A stretch of DNA of 64,000 nucleotides. Origin: Lunatibacter salilacus (GTDB taxonomy: Bacteria; Bacteroidota; Bacteroidia; Cytophagales; Cyclobacteriaceae). A program made the position numbers and the translations under genes. Of this stretch, positions 35,983-44,995 are shown piece after piece; within the stretch, counting starts at the first letter, position 1; each line of letters starts with the position of its first letter. The DNA lies in NCBI RefSeq assembly GCF_009797935.1, contig NZ_VOLC01000016.1:62001-126000 (forward strand), given 5' to 3'. Below the pieces are notes generated by a model that did not search any database, was not told the DNA's origin, and saw only the letters and a list, made by a program, of their open reading frames with translations.

Positions 35983-36102
35983 TTTTAGGGTTAAATCCAC
36001 GCAATAGGCCATAATTCCCCACAAGGGCATAAAGTATATTTTGATAAATGGATGAAACCCAATTTAATCCTTGAACATTTTTTAGCAGATTTATCTATCT
36101 TA

Positions 36103-36114
36103 TTGTGTACACAA
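36103..36114. promoter_or_regulatory. TTGTGTACACAA palindrome, YefM/Phd-type operator
   Basis: A perfect 12-bp palindrome with core TGTACA, 16 nt ahead of the Phd-like ATG. An identical site is found ahead of the second phd gene (63887-63898). YefM and Phd antitoxins are known to bind TGTACA-centred palindromes, so autoregulation is the likely role. Confidence 0.78.
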
Positions 36115-36129
36115 CTAATAGGCTTAATC

Positions 36130-36362
36130 ATGATAAAAATCAGTTCCAGAGAATTTCGTCAAAACCAAAAAAACACCTAGACTTAGTGGATAATGTTGAA
36201 CGTGTGATTATCCAAAGAGGAAAGGATAAAGCCTATGAACTAACCATAAATATCAGGAATGATCGGTTTTTTGATGATCCTGCGATTCAAGAGCGGTTGA
36301 AAAATAGTATTCAGTCCTATAAAGAAGGGAAAACCGTCAATCTGTCTGATGATCAGTTGTAA
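36130..36362 (+). pseudogene. Phd/YefM family antitoxin, one-base frameshift
   Basis: From ATG 36130 the frame reads MIKISSREFRQNQKN and then stops. The intact relative at 63908 reads MIIISSREFRQNQKKYLDLV, and the DNA shows the cause: an A-run is one base shorter here. After correction the protein continues HLDLVDNVERVIIQRGKDKA and ends at 36362, about 77 residues. The N-terminal DNA-binding part and the toxin-neutralising tail (FFDDPAIQERLKNSIQSYKE) are both recognisable. It precedes a truncated toxin gene by 14 nt. Confidence 0.8.
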
Positions 36363-36376
36363 GAGCTGCTGGAATT

Positions 36377-36477
36377 ATGAGTTTTGAAATCGAGTATACT
36401 TCAGAGGCTTTGGAATACATCCAAAAACTGAAGAAAACTGGAATCAAATTCTTATGAAAAAGCTCTATGACCGGTAA
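36377..36477 (+). pseudogene. RelE/YoeB-type toxin remnant
   Basis: ATG 36377 reads MSFEIEYTSEALEYIQKLKK and TG, then runs to a stop at 36455-36457 because one A is missing. Corrected, it continues NQILMKKLYDR and stops at 36475-36477, about 33 residues in total, far short of the 85-90 of a complete toxin. The pattern SEALEYIQKLKKTGNQxLxKKL matches the first two helices of RelE-superfamily toxins. Together with the frameshifted antitoxin it marks a dead toxin-antitoxin locus. Confidence 0.68.
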
Positions 36478-36551
36478 GCTTAAGCTCTTTTTAGTCTGGT
36501 TTCAACAATATAACAAATGTAAAATATTATCAGATTCCTTTTCCTAAGTTT

Positions 36552-38114
36552 TTAGGAATCATTTTGAAACCAAAGATATATCCCATTAGTCCATCCAAAA
36601 CCATCCTGGTTGGGATACTCTCCCCCACCCGCTGGTGAATCGGGATCTACCACATTGTATTTTTCCATCATTTTTCCGGTTTTTTTGAAAACGTCGTCAT
36701 TAAGGTCCAACCACCGCTTCTTCAATTCTTCTGCGGTTTCATCAAATCCATAATTCCGCAGTCCCACATAGGTTATGTATTGCAGGGGTGCCCATCCGTT
36801 GGGATAATCCCATTGCTGCCCACTCGTATGGAGAGAGGAAACGACACCGCCCTTTTTTAAAAAACTATCGGTTATATGCTTGTGGACATGTTCGGCATGC
36901 TCTTTCGAAGCAATATTAACGAAGAGCGGATACATTCCCGCCAGCGACATGATTTTGGTGGACTTATTTGAGGCTGAATCGTAATCCATGTAAAAATTTC
37001 TGTCACCATTCCAAAGATTATCCAGAATTGCGCTTTTCCGCTTCTCCGCCTTTTCCATAAAATAGGTGGAAGGTTCCGAAAATGAACTATGCCCGTAAGC
37101 TTCGGATAAAGTTAGCTCCAAATCGTAAAGTAGGCAGTTGAGGTCTACAGGGACTATTTCGGTGGTATGAATGGTTTCCATTTTAGTCTCTTCCCCAAAC
37201 CAGCGGCAGGTGAAGTCCCATCCGGATTCACAGGCTGCCCTGATGTGCCGGTAGAGATCTCCGGGTTCAATACCAGTTGGAGCGGAATTATGGGCCATGT
37301 CTACGTCTTCAACGTAAGACTCAGGCCGGGGAGCCGGGAGGTCATCCCAATAACGGTTTAAAACACTGTCATCGGGCATTTTTATCACTCTGCGAAAAGA
37401 AGATTCCCTGTCCGAGAGCCGAAAATACCCGTCCATCCAAAAATTATATTCCTTTTGGAGGTGGGAAAGATAGGTTGCATAAATTTCCGGCCCATCAATT
37501 TCGGCAAGCAGACGTATCATCAAAGCAAAAAATGGAGGCTGGGAGCGCGTTAAATAATAACTGCGGTTCGCATTCGGAATATGTCCGTAGGTATCAATTA
37601 AATGGGCGAAATTCTCAACCATATCTCTGATCAGTTCATTTTCCCCAGCGCATTGTAATCCCAGCATGGTGAAATAGCTGTCCCAATAATACAATCCTCT
37701 AAACCTAGCTCCAGGAACCACATACGATTTGGGCACAGGCAACATGGAACAATTCGTTTGGGAGGAGCGGGTCAAAAGCGGCCAAACTTTGCTGATATGC
37801 TCCGTAACCGGCAACTGCTGATCGCTTTCATACTCAGTCGTTATAGGCGAGGGAATTTCAAAATATTTTGAGACAAAATCCTTCAAATCGAAGTCCATTC
37901 TGTGCTTTTCAATCTCATATAAACTTAGAATCTCTTCCGGTGCCCTCTTAGGGAAACAGTCCGCAAAAATTATTGAATCTGAAAAGACATGATTCATCTG
38001 CACATCGTGGAACAGCGGTCCAAATAATTGGTCAGGGGGTAAAATGGCGGGAACTACGCTGTAAACATATGGCGCCTCCATAGATTTCGCTTCTTTCACT
38101 TTATCATTTTCCAT
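36552..38114 (-). CDS. treF: Cytoplasmic alpha,alpha-trehalase (GH37)
   Basis: A 520-residue protein without a signal peptide. Trehalase signature 1 appears as VVPGARFRGLYYWDSYF (usual PGGRFxExYxWDxYF; here Glu is Gly) and signature 2 as QQWDYPNGWAPLQY. GFGWTNGIYLWF matches the C-terminal GFGWTNG motif. The enzyme hydrolyses trehalose to two glucose. It is monocistronic. The 390-bp spacer upstream carries a LacI-like palindrome, which suggests sugar-dependent control. The Glu-to-Gly change in signature 1 is worth noting but is outside the catalytic acids as far as can be seen. Confidence 0.9.
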   Translation of the reverse strand: MENDKVKEAKSMEAPYVYSVVPAILPPDQLFGPLFHDVQMNHVFSDSIIFADCFPKRAPEEILSLYEIEKHRMDFDLKDFVSKYFEIPSPITTEYESDQQLPVTEHISKVWPLLTRSSQTNCSMLPVPKSYVVPGARFRGLYYWDSYFTMLGLQCAGENELIRDMVENFAHLIDTYGHIPNANRSYYLTRSQPPFFALMIRLLAEIDGPEIYATYLSHLQKEYNFWMDGYFRLSDRESSFRRVIKMPDDSVLNRYWDDLPAPRPESYVEDVDMAHNSAPTGIEPGDLYRHIRAACESGWDFTCRWFGEETKMETIHTTEIVPVDLNCLLYDLELTLSEAYGHSSFSEPSTYFMEKAEKRKSAILDNLWNGDRNFYMDYDSASNKSTKIMSLAGMYPLFVNIASKEHAEHVHKHITDSFLKKGGVVSSLHTSGQQWDYPNGWAPLQYITYVGLRNYGFDETAEELKKRWLDLNDDVFKKTGKMMEKYNVVDPDSPAGGGEYPNQDGFGWTNGIYLWFQNDS

Positions 38115-38505
38115 TCGCTTCTGTTTGTTGGTTAACCGTATTTACTTTACAGGTTTTGTGTTGCCCCTTTTACACTAGATGTTTAGAACGTTTTAGCATT
38201 TATAACACCTATACGTTTAAGTTTGATCAAATTTTCGTCATCATCCCTGTACCTGAAAAATATCCTGATTCGGATGTTGTATTACGCTAAGCAAATACGG
38301 TACCCTTTTCCTTTAACCTTTCTAGATCAGTAGGAGGTCTGTGTTGTGGGGGGATTAAATTGCCAAACTCATCTATTTAAGCTTGGTCGACGATGTTCGT
38401 AATTGAAATGATATATTTTCGGCTTATACCAAACGTTTGGTTCATTTTTTGCCCTAACCTTGGTTTTGGGGGATTTTTAAAAAAATCTTCTTAGAATTTT
38501 AATTT
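38115..38505. other. Divergent promoter spacer with LacI-like palindrome
   Basis: 391 bp between trehalase and the plus-strand hypothetical gene. The only clear structure is ACCAAACGTTTGGT at 38428-38441. No small gene or RNA was recognised. Confidence 0.5.
38428..38441. promoter_or_regulatory. 14-bp perfect palindrome ACCAAACGTTTGGT, LacI-type operator candidate
   Basis: The core AAACGTTT is the kind of site bound by LacI/GalR family regulators of sugar genes. It lies about 310 bp ahead of trehalase and 64 bp ahead of the 38506 gene, so either could be the target. No LacI gene is present in the window. Confidence 0.5.
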
Positions 38506-38916
38506 ATGTCTATCATCAAAAAAAAAGAAATGAAAACCTTACCAACTCAACTACCTATTATCCTTCATTACCTGAATTCGGAATTTGGTAAAAACAAAGT
38601 AAAAGAAAGTCTCGAGAAGACCTATGATTGGTTAAAATATAAACTGGCCCCCACTACCTTTTCTGATCAATTAAAAAAGCTTGAGGATAACCCAAGCGAT
38701 CCTGAGGTGCAAGATCAATGGAGAATAATTATCGAAGAAGCCATTGCAGAAGACGACCTGCTTCACAGGGAATTGGATATTAGGCTGCAAGAAGCAGTGG
38801 CTTTTATCCGGGATAATGATCCTGAGTGGTACCAAACCCACTCCGAAAAACAGCTAAGCAGTAAAATGCCCACCAATAAATCAAAATCGGAGGACAAAGA
38901 AAATTTAGTTGGCTAA
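38506..38916 (+). CDS. Hypothetical soluble helical protein
   Basis: 136 residues from ATG 38506; an ATG at 38530 preceded by an A-rich run is an equally good start. It is acidic and helical (ESLEKTYDWLKYKLAPTTFS, QWRIIIEEAIAEDDLLHREL, LQEAVAFIRDNDPEWYQ), with a Lys/Ser-rich tail. No family recognised. It ends just before a strong hairpin terminator and seems to be a single-gene unit. Confidence 0.65.
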   Translation: MSIIKKKEMKTLPTQLPIILHYLNSEFGKNKVKESLEKTYDWLKYKLAPTTFSDQLKKLEDNPSDPEVQDQWRIIIEEAIAEDDLLHRELDIRLQEAVAFIRDNDPEWYQTHSEKQLSSKMPTNKSKSEDKENLVG

Positions 38917-38918
38917 CT

Positions 38919-38947
38919 TACAGGCTGCCCGAAAAGGGCAGCCTGTA
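38919..38947. terminator. Hairpin terminator after the 38506 gene
   Basis: TACAGGCTGCCC, loop GAAAA, GGGCAGCCTGTA: a perfect 12-bp stem starting 3 nt after the stop codon. There is no T-run on the plus side, but position and strength fit a terminator. Confidence 0.7.
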
Positions 38948-39126
38948 GTCGGCAGGGATGAGTTTGGCAGTGAGGAAGGCAGACCAAGACTATGCATAGG
39001 ACCGAGCGTTAAAAAACCTTTCAGTGGAAGGTTGTAACCTTTACCTTTCATTGGTTTTCGTTCGCTAACACCAAGACTCTATCAATTTTTAAAAGAGAAA
39101 TTATCGGCTTTGTGTTTGATACTACT

Positions 39127-39294
39127 TTATGCATTATTCAAATCTTCTTCGAGGTTCTCAACATTTAGAAAGCTGACTTTATATTTGTTCAGTAATTCCA
39201 AAAATTCGATTCTCGTCATTTCTAGTACTTTTGCAGCGGTTCCCGACGAAACTTTCCCTATTTCAAAAAGTTTTACAAGTGAGGATTCCTTCAT
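39127..39294 (-). CDS. UPF0175-like small antitoxin-type protein, possibly N-truncated
   Basis: ATG 39292-39294 gives 55 residues: VKLFEIGKVSSGTAAKVLEM, then TRIEFLELLNKYKVSFLNVE. This matches the LYxxGKxSxGxAAELxGMxRxEFLELL core of UPF0175 proteins, which form ribbon/winged-helix antitoxins usually paired with PIN-domain toxins. Full members are 80-90 residues, and an in-frame TAG lies eight codons upstream of the ATG, so the N-terminus seems to be lost. No toxin gene is adjacent. It may be a leftover of a TA locus. Confidence 0.6.
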   Translation of the reverse strand: MKESSLVKLFEIGKVSSGTAAKVLEMTRIEFLELLNKYKVSFLNVENLEEDLNNA

Positions 39295-39432
39295 TTGCTC
39301 TTTCCTGCCCTAAGAAGCACCAAACACCAGCTTGAATATAGGAGTAGTTAGCGGGTCGTTCTTTTCATTGTATTTTTAAGTTATCGTGTATATGGGAAAA
39401 CCCACCGATATGTTCTTCGGTCACTTCAACTA

Positions 39433-40377
39433 TCACTTGTTAGTCAAGTGTATTATTTCATCAGCCAATGGCTGGGTAAGTTTTTGTCCCCTAGTGGTTA
39501 CAGCCGACACGTTGAAAAAACCAGCCACATTGGTCACGGAATTGCTATCCGTACTTTTAAGATTGGTGGTGGAATTGGCGAGCGGGAACGCAAACAACTC
39601 TCCAAACCCACCAGGCCTATTGATATTAAAATAAACCCCCCAAAGAAAGTTGAACGCAGCATGATCGAGCGAGTGAATTTCAACTGTGATGGAATCTCCA
39701 ACTTGGTAAGGAGGGATAAATTGGGTATCCTTATCTTCGGCTTTATCCAATGGGTTGATAAAATCCCGCCGAATGGGCAGGATAAATACTTCGCCATCTA
39801 CCGAATTTGAGGCCGAAAACCCACCATCATATACCAGGTTCAGTTCTTCGGGTTTGCCCAAGAAAACATCATTTTTCCATGCTTTTACCCAATATGCGTC
39901 CCCTTCACCCACAGGATCGGTAGCCATGAACTCCGAAGTGAAGTACGGCTCATCTAGGAGAAAGTCCTTTGGGTTGTACTTGAAGGTAATGGTATCAACA
40001 GGTGTTACCCTGCCCAGCCTGGAAAACGCCTCAAAGGTCTCGCCGCCCGAGGTTACAGTAAGTCTATAAGTATGCCCCACCTCACCAAAAGGTAAGCCCG
40101 AAGGTTCCCAAAAGTATCCATCGGTCCCCTCCTCAAATATATAGTTGTCACCAGACTCAAGGTCTTCGATCCGAACAATGGCCCCGACGATCTTGGATGG
40201 TACGGAATTATCAAAATAGGGCTGCGATCTGGTGACCCTGATCACTTGGCGTTCCATTTTTTGCGTGATCCAGGCATCTACCACCATTATTTCCGCAGCA
40301 TTATTGAGCGTAGGATTGATTTCGGTCTCGCAGCCAAGTGCAGCAATCAAAACCGTGATATAAAGTAGCTTGTTCAT
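39433..40377 (-). CDS. DUF4249 domain lipoprotein, partner of the disrupted TonB receptor
   Basis: A 314-residue lipoprotein (signal ends ALGC at residue 16). MVVDAWITQKMERQVIRVTR and SQPYFDNSVPSKIVGAIVRI are the DUF4249 N-terminal strands. The C-terminus has SVTNVAGFFNVSAVTTRGQ. It lies 62 bp downstream of the receptor gene and parallels the pair at 25.7-28.8 kb. If the receptor is non-functional this gene may also be losing its role, though its own frame is intact. Confidence 0.85.
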   Translation of the reverse strand: MNKLLYITVLIAALGCETEINPTLNNAAEIMVVDAWITQKMERQVIRVTRSQPYFDNSVPSKIVGAIVRIEDLESGDNYIFEEGTDGYFWEPSGLPFGEVGHTYRLTVTSGGETFEAFSRLGRVTPVDTITFKYNPKDFLLDEPYFTSEFMATDPVGEGDAYWVKAWKNDVFLGKPEELNLVYDGGFSASNSVDGEVFILPIRRDFINPLDKAEDKDTQFIPPYQVGDSITVEIHSLDHAAFNFLWGVYFNINRPGGFGELFAFPLANSTTNLKSTDSNSVTNVAGFFNVSAVTTRGQKLTQPLADEIIHLTNK

Positions 40378-40439
40378 TTGATTCTAATGTTTTTGATGTT
40401 GATGCTGCCCGCCTTGGGCAACGAATGTTTTTTTACTTT

Positions 40440-42833
40440 TCAAAACTTAAAATTGTACGCCACTGCTGGTAACATGGTGCCAATGATGGCCATTTGTGTG
40501 GCCGATGTAGCCAATGGAATCCCCGGCACCTGTCTGTCCGTGCCTTGGGAGAAATAAATGCTGAAAGGGTTTTGACGTGCATACAGGTTGTAGATCGACA
40601 CTACCAGATTGTCCTCCCCTTTGCGCCCTTTTTTACCACGCCATACATTGTCGAACGTGACGGCCACATCCAACCGGTGGTAGTCAGGTATCCTGAAATT
40701 ATTCCTTTCGCTCCCGTCGATATAGGGAATGACGTAACCCGCCACCGTGATCCTGTCGGTAGGGAAGGTGGCCGGTGTGCCGGAAAGGAAGCTAAAGTTG
40801 GCGGAGAGTGTTGTCCTTTTCTTCAACTCATAAAATGCGGCGATTTTCAGGTTGTGCCGTTGGTCGAAGCGCGTAGGGTACCAATTGCCCTTGCGGTTTA
40901 CTTTGTCGGTACCGAAGTTGATCCCATCCACCTGCATTTCTGTTTTGCCCAAGGTATAGCTCAACCATCCGGTCAACCTTCCTGTATTTTTCTTGGCATA
41001 AAACTCCAGCCCATAGGCTCTGCCAATCCCACTCAGGAGTTGTGACTCCAGGTATTCATTTCCAAAAATTTCCGCACCATCTATATACTCCACTTGGTTA
41101 CGGGTCCATTTGTAATAGGCTTCTACGGAAGTCTCGTACTTGTCTTCCTTAAGGTTTTTGAAAAGCCCCAAGGCCACTTGGTCGCCTTGCTGTGGCCTTA
41201 TATTGTTGGTAGAGGGCTGCCATATATCGATGGGGGTGGATGCTGTGGTATTGGAGATCAAATGGATGTACTGGTTCATCCTGTTGTAACTGCCCTTCAC
41301 TGATGCATTTTTGGATACCAGGTACCTAAAGGAAGCCCTAGGCTCCAGGTTGCCATAAGATGCTACTTTGCCCCAATCATCTTTGCTCTCCCTTGAAATG
41401 AGCGGCCTAACCATACCAGGAAGGGTATCGCCATAGTGATATACCGTGCCGCCCATATAGGTAAAGTGGCTGTAGCGCAATCCATATTGGAAGGTCATCT
41501 TGCTGCTGATGCGCTGTTCATTGCCTATGTATAGGGACGTTTCCAGAGCCTTTCTTGTGTCCAAACTGATATCGGTTGCTTCCCCATTGCTCACGCTCTT
41601 GATGTTGGCTGGCTCGAAGCGGTACAGGATGGCCTCCCCGCCAAAGGTCAGCTCGTTATTGGTGTTGATGAAATAGCTGTATTCCGGCTTGAAGTTGAAT
41701 GTACTTATCCTGGCATTCCAATCATAGGTATTGCGCTCATTTTCACCTATTTGTAGACCATAGTCATAGTTACTGTAAAACAGAGAGACATTAGAAAATA
41801 GGCGACTGCTATACAGATGGTTCCAGCGAAAGGTGGCCGTGCTGTTGCCCCAGTCAAATCCTTGGAACTGGTCGAGTTTGAACACGTCCCTACCGAAATA
41901 TCCCGAGAAGAAAATCCTGTTGTTTTCATTGATGTTGAAATTCGTTTTGGCTGTCAGATCATAGAAATAGAGGGCAGCGCCATCATTTAGCACGTCGGAC
42001 ACTGCCTTGGCAATCACATCGCCATACGACCTACGCCCCGCGATGATAAACGAGGACTTGTCTTTCTTGATGGGGCCTTCCACTGCCAACCGGCTGAATA
42101 TGGTGCCCACACCTCCTGACACATCATATTCTTTGTAGTTGCCCTCTTTCATGCGGATGTCGAGAATGGAGGACAATCGCCCCCCGTAGCGGGCAGGTAT
42201 GCCCCCCTTGTAGAGCTTCAAATCCTTCACGGCATCAGGATTGAACACTTAGAAAAAGCCAAACAAGTGCGACGATTGGTAAACCGGGGCTTCGTCAAGC
42301 AGTATCAGGTTTTGGCCTACTGTACCGCCCCTCACATTGAAGCCCGACGCACCTTCGCCTACTGTGGCCACCCCGGGCAACAACTGCAAGCTCTTGATGA
42401 TGTCCACCTCGCCAACAAATGCCGGGAGTTTTTCGATAGACTTGATGTCCATTTCCAATGTGCTCATCTCAATGCCCTGCACATTTTCATCAATGGTCCG
42501 GCCTGTGATCACTACCTCATCAAGTTCGTTTTTCGCCAAGGGAAGTTCCACATCCATCCTGATATCCTGCGCCAGATCTAAGGTGTTTTGTACGTCATTG
42601 TACCCCATATATTTGTAGGTAATCCGGTAATCGCCATTCGGAAGGGTAATGGAGTAAAACCCGTACACATTGGAAATTGTGCCAGTTGCGAGTTCGTGGA
42701 TGACCACTGTGGCCCCAATCAAAACCTCTCCATTGGTGGCGTCTTTTATATAACCGCTGATGGTATGTTTGCTTTGGCCAAGGCATGAGAGTGCCAGCAA
42801 GGAGCAAAATGCCCCTATAAAAATTGATTTCAT
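40440..42833 (-). pseudogene. TonB-dependent receptor interrupted by one in-frame stop codon
   Basis: From ATG 42831-42833 the frame reads a signal peptide, a carboxypeptidase-like regulatory domain (ISGYIKDATNGEVLIGATVV) and the plug (LLPGVATVGEGASGFNVRGG), then LFGFF and TAA at 42249-42251. The same frame resumes at once with VFNPDAVKDLKLYKGGIPAR and stays open for 602 codons to the terminal TMLPAVAYNFKF. The paralogue at 26512 has Ser (TCC) at this place, so one base change (for example TCA to TAA) explains it. Total 798 codons, a normal length. The break is in the plug, so two separate pieces would not make a working receptor. A sequencing error cannot be excluded. Confidence 0.88.
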
Positions 42834-43188
42834 CTGTTTATAATTTGATTTTTAACGGTCAGATGGAATCTCGCAACGATAATCATCCCACTGTGTGACG
42901 TTTTCGTCATGCTCGATTTCATGTGTATATAATTTATTTTTTTTTGTCACATGGAATTCGCATGTTGATATTCATCCTCGGTTGGTGTTTCTCAATCATG
43001 CTCATTTCATGTTATTGGATTTTAAGAGTTTCTTGTTTTAAATACCTTATGGATTAATTGATGCCATCGTCTGTCAGTTGCACATGCACCCGATGATTTA
43101 ATCGATAAAAATTTGATGTCGGTGTTTTTCCCTAAAATTGGTATGGTCCGATAGAGCTCTACAATTTATAGCTCATGTTGTGCGTTCG
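42834..43188. other. Spacer upstream of the disrupted receptor, nothing recognised
   Basis: 355 bp that hold the receptor promoter and the 3' flank of the MDR gene. No hairpin, repeat or small gene stood out. Confidence 0.5.
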
Positions 43189-44160
43189 TTATTTTGTTAT
43201 TTCAACGACAATTTTCCCCCGATGCTCGCCCTCACCGAAATATTGAATCAACTTAGGGATTTTATCAAATCCGTAGGGGCCATCAACAACAGGTTTTATT
43301 TGTCCCCTCTCCACAAGTTTAGAAATCTGGTCTAAACCTTCATTTGGCTTATGAATGAGCACGCTCAGTTTTTTACCGGTGAAAAGTGATATTAGCAAAC
43401 CAACCAATGATATTTCCAACAATCTGTATATCGATCCTCCAACTGTGATATAAGTGCCATTTTTTTTGAGGGATCGAGCATATTTAAATACGGATCTGTT
43501 TGATTTTGTATCTAGGATAAGGTCATATTTTTCTCCATTATCGGTAAAATCTACCTTTTTATAGTCGATCACGCTATCAAATCCCAGCGATTTCATCAAA
43601 TCAAGTTTATCGCCACTGTCAACGCCAGTTACCTTTAGCTCATAGGATTTCAAGATTTGAATACCCAAGGTTCCGACACCGCCTCCGGCACCATTGATTA
43701 GGATACGCTGTCCGGATTTCACCTTTCCCTTCTTCACAAGTCCCTGAAGAGCAACCAATCCTGCATGTGGCAGGGCAGAGGCATCATTAAAACTTATATT
43801 GGACGGTTTTTTGGACACTATGTTTTCTGGTACGCAAACGTACTCGGCAAATCCGCCACATCCGCTTTCAGCCAGATCGCAGTATATCTCATCACCGATC
43901 TTAAAGGAACTCACTTTATCGCCCACCGCTTCGATTTTTCCTGAAATGTCTACCCCGGGAATATTTATTTTTGGCTTTTTGAAACCGTAAAACCAACGAA
44001 TCACAAATGGTTTGCCCCTGACCAACCCCCAGTCCCAATCATTGATGGATGCTGAGTGGATTTTCACCAGTACTTCCTTGTCATTCGGAATCGGTTTCGC
44101 AACTTCCCCAATCTCAAGAATATCCGGCAATCCGTATTCCTTTAATATTATCGCTTTCAT
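43189..44160 (-). CDS. Zinc-independent MDR family NAD(P)-dependent quinone/alcohol oxidoreductase
   Basis: A 323-residue cytosolic protein. The N-terminal GroES-like domain (VLVKIHSASINDWDWGLVRG, PGVDISGKIEAVGDKVSSFK, GDEIYCDLAESGCGGFAEYV) lacks the structural zinc cysteines. The Rossmann domain shows GQRILINGAGGGVGTLGIQI, and the family tail IKPVVDGPYGFDKIPKLIQY. It resembles quinone oxidoreductase-like MDR enzymes. Single gene, next to a Crp/Fnr regulator on the same strand. Confidence 0.88.
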   Translation of the reverse strand: MKAIILKEYGLPDILEIGEVAKPIPNDKEVLVKIHSASINDWDWGLVRGKPFVIRWFYGFKKPKINIPGVDISGKIEAVGDKVSSFKIGDEIYCDLAESGCGGFAEYVCVPENIVSKKPSNISFNDASALPHAGLVALQGLVKKGKVKSGQRILINGAGGGVGTLGIQILKSYELKVTGVDSGDKLDLMKSLGFDSVIDYKKVDFTDNGEKYDLILDTKSNRSVFKYARSLKKNGTYITVGGSIYRLLEISLVGLLISLFTGKKLSVLIHKPNEGLDQISKLVERGQIKPVVDGPYGFDKIPKLIQYFGEGEHRGKIVVEITK

Positions 44161-44373
44161 CAGCCGAACAAAAACAGTGAACTACCTACAAAGCACTTTT
44201 TATAAGTGCTTTCTTGTTTTGCATAGTGAGCTTGAAGTTGCGATGACCTTGTCAACATTGAACCAGTGAAGAAAATTTTCTTTTGCATATCAGAATTATT
44301 AGTTGTTAAATGATATTGCAAATGTACATTGACGGGATGCCTAAATTCGTTCACTTAAGTTAAGAAATGAAGT

Positions 44374-44949
44374 TCAACGCTTACTTTTTTCAAGAATTCT
44401 TGCTCTTAATCTACTCAGGGATTGAGGTTTGATACCTAGGAAACTTGCCAACTGATGTTGAGGTACACGTTGAACCAGGTCTGGTCTTTTTTGTAATAAA
44501 TTCAGATATCGTTGCTCTGGGGAGGAGGTTTTGAACTCGTCGAAATTGATCTGTTGTTTGGCTAAAAGTTCTTCTGACAATATCCTACAGAGTGTTTCGA
44601 ATTTTGGGAATTTTTCAAAAATATTAACTTCCATCTCTCCTACTGAAATAATGGAATCTTCAACGGCTGATATAAAATAATCAGAAGGAGCATTGCTAAT
44701 AGCACAATGTGGAGTTAACGCATCCATTTCTGTATAGAAAGCAGTTGTTTTTTCTTCTCCATCTATGATGTAATATGTCCGAATGCAACCTTTTATAACA
44801 AAGTAGAGATCCTTTGAATGTTGTCCTTCTTTTAATAAAGTCGTTCCCTTTTTTACAGAGCGGAATATGTCCAAAGAAACGATTGCTTTCTTTTCGTCTT
44901 CTGTCAGAGAAACATATCTTGAGATAAAGCCAACTAGTAGGTCTTGCAT
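44374..44949 (-). CDS. Crp/Fnr family transcriptional regulator
   Basis: A 191-residue protein: cyclic-nucleotide-binding-like domain (GTTLLKEGQHSKDLYFVIKG, CIRTYYIIDGEEKTTAFYTE) and a C-terminal winged helix (VPQHQLASFLGIKPQSLSRLR in part). This compact form without a full HTH wing is common in Bacteroidota. It probably controls the adjacent MDR gene. The 3' end of a group II intron-like element lies only about 45 bp upstream of its start, so its promoter may be within or altered by that element. Confidence 0.9.
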   Translation of the reverse strand: MQDLLVGFISRYVSLTEDEKKAIVSLDIFRSVKKGTTLLKEGQHSKDLYFVIKGCIRTYYIIDGEEKTTAFYTEMDALTPHCAISNAPSDYFISAVEDSIISVGEMEVNIFEKFPKFETLCRILSEELLAKQQINFDEFKTSSPEQRYLNLLQKRPDLVQRVPQHQLASFLGIKPQSLSRLRARILEKSKR

Positions 44950-44995
44950 TATTTTTTATGTTGTTATGAAATTGCCTTCTGATACGTTTGCCACC

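Noticed and set aside
35848-36030. 60-residue minus-strand frame upstream of the hsdR fragment
   Set aside because: It is driven by the CCTTTGAGG palindrome and lacks protein-like composition.
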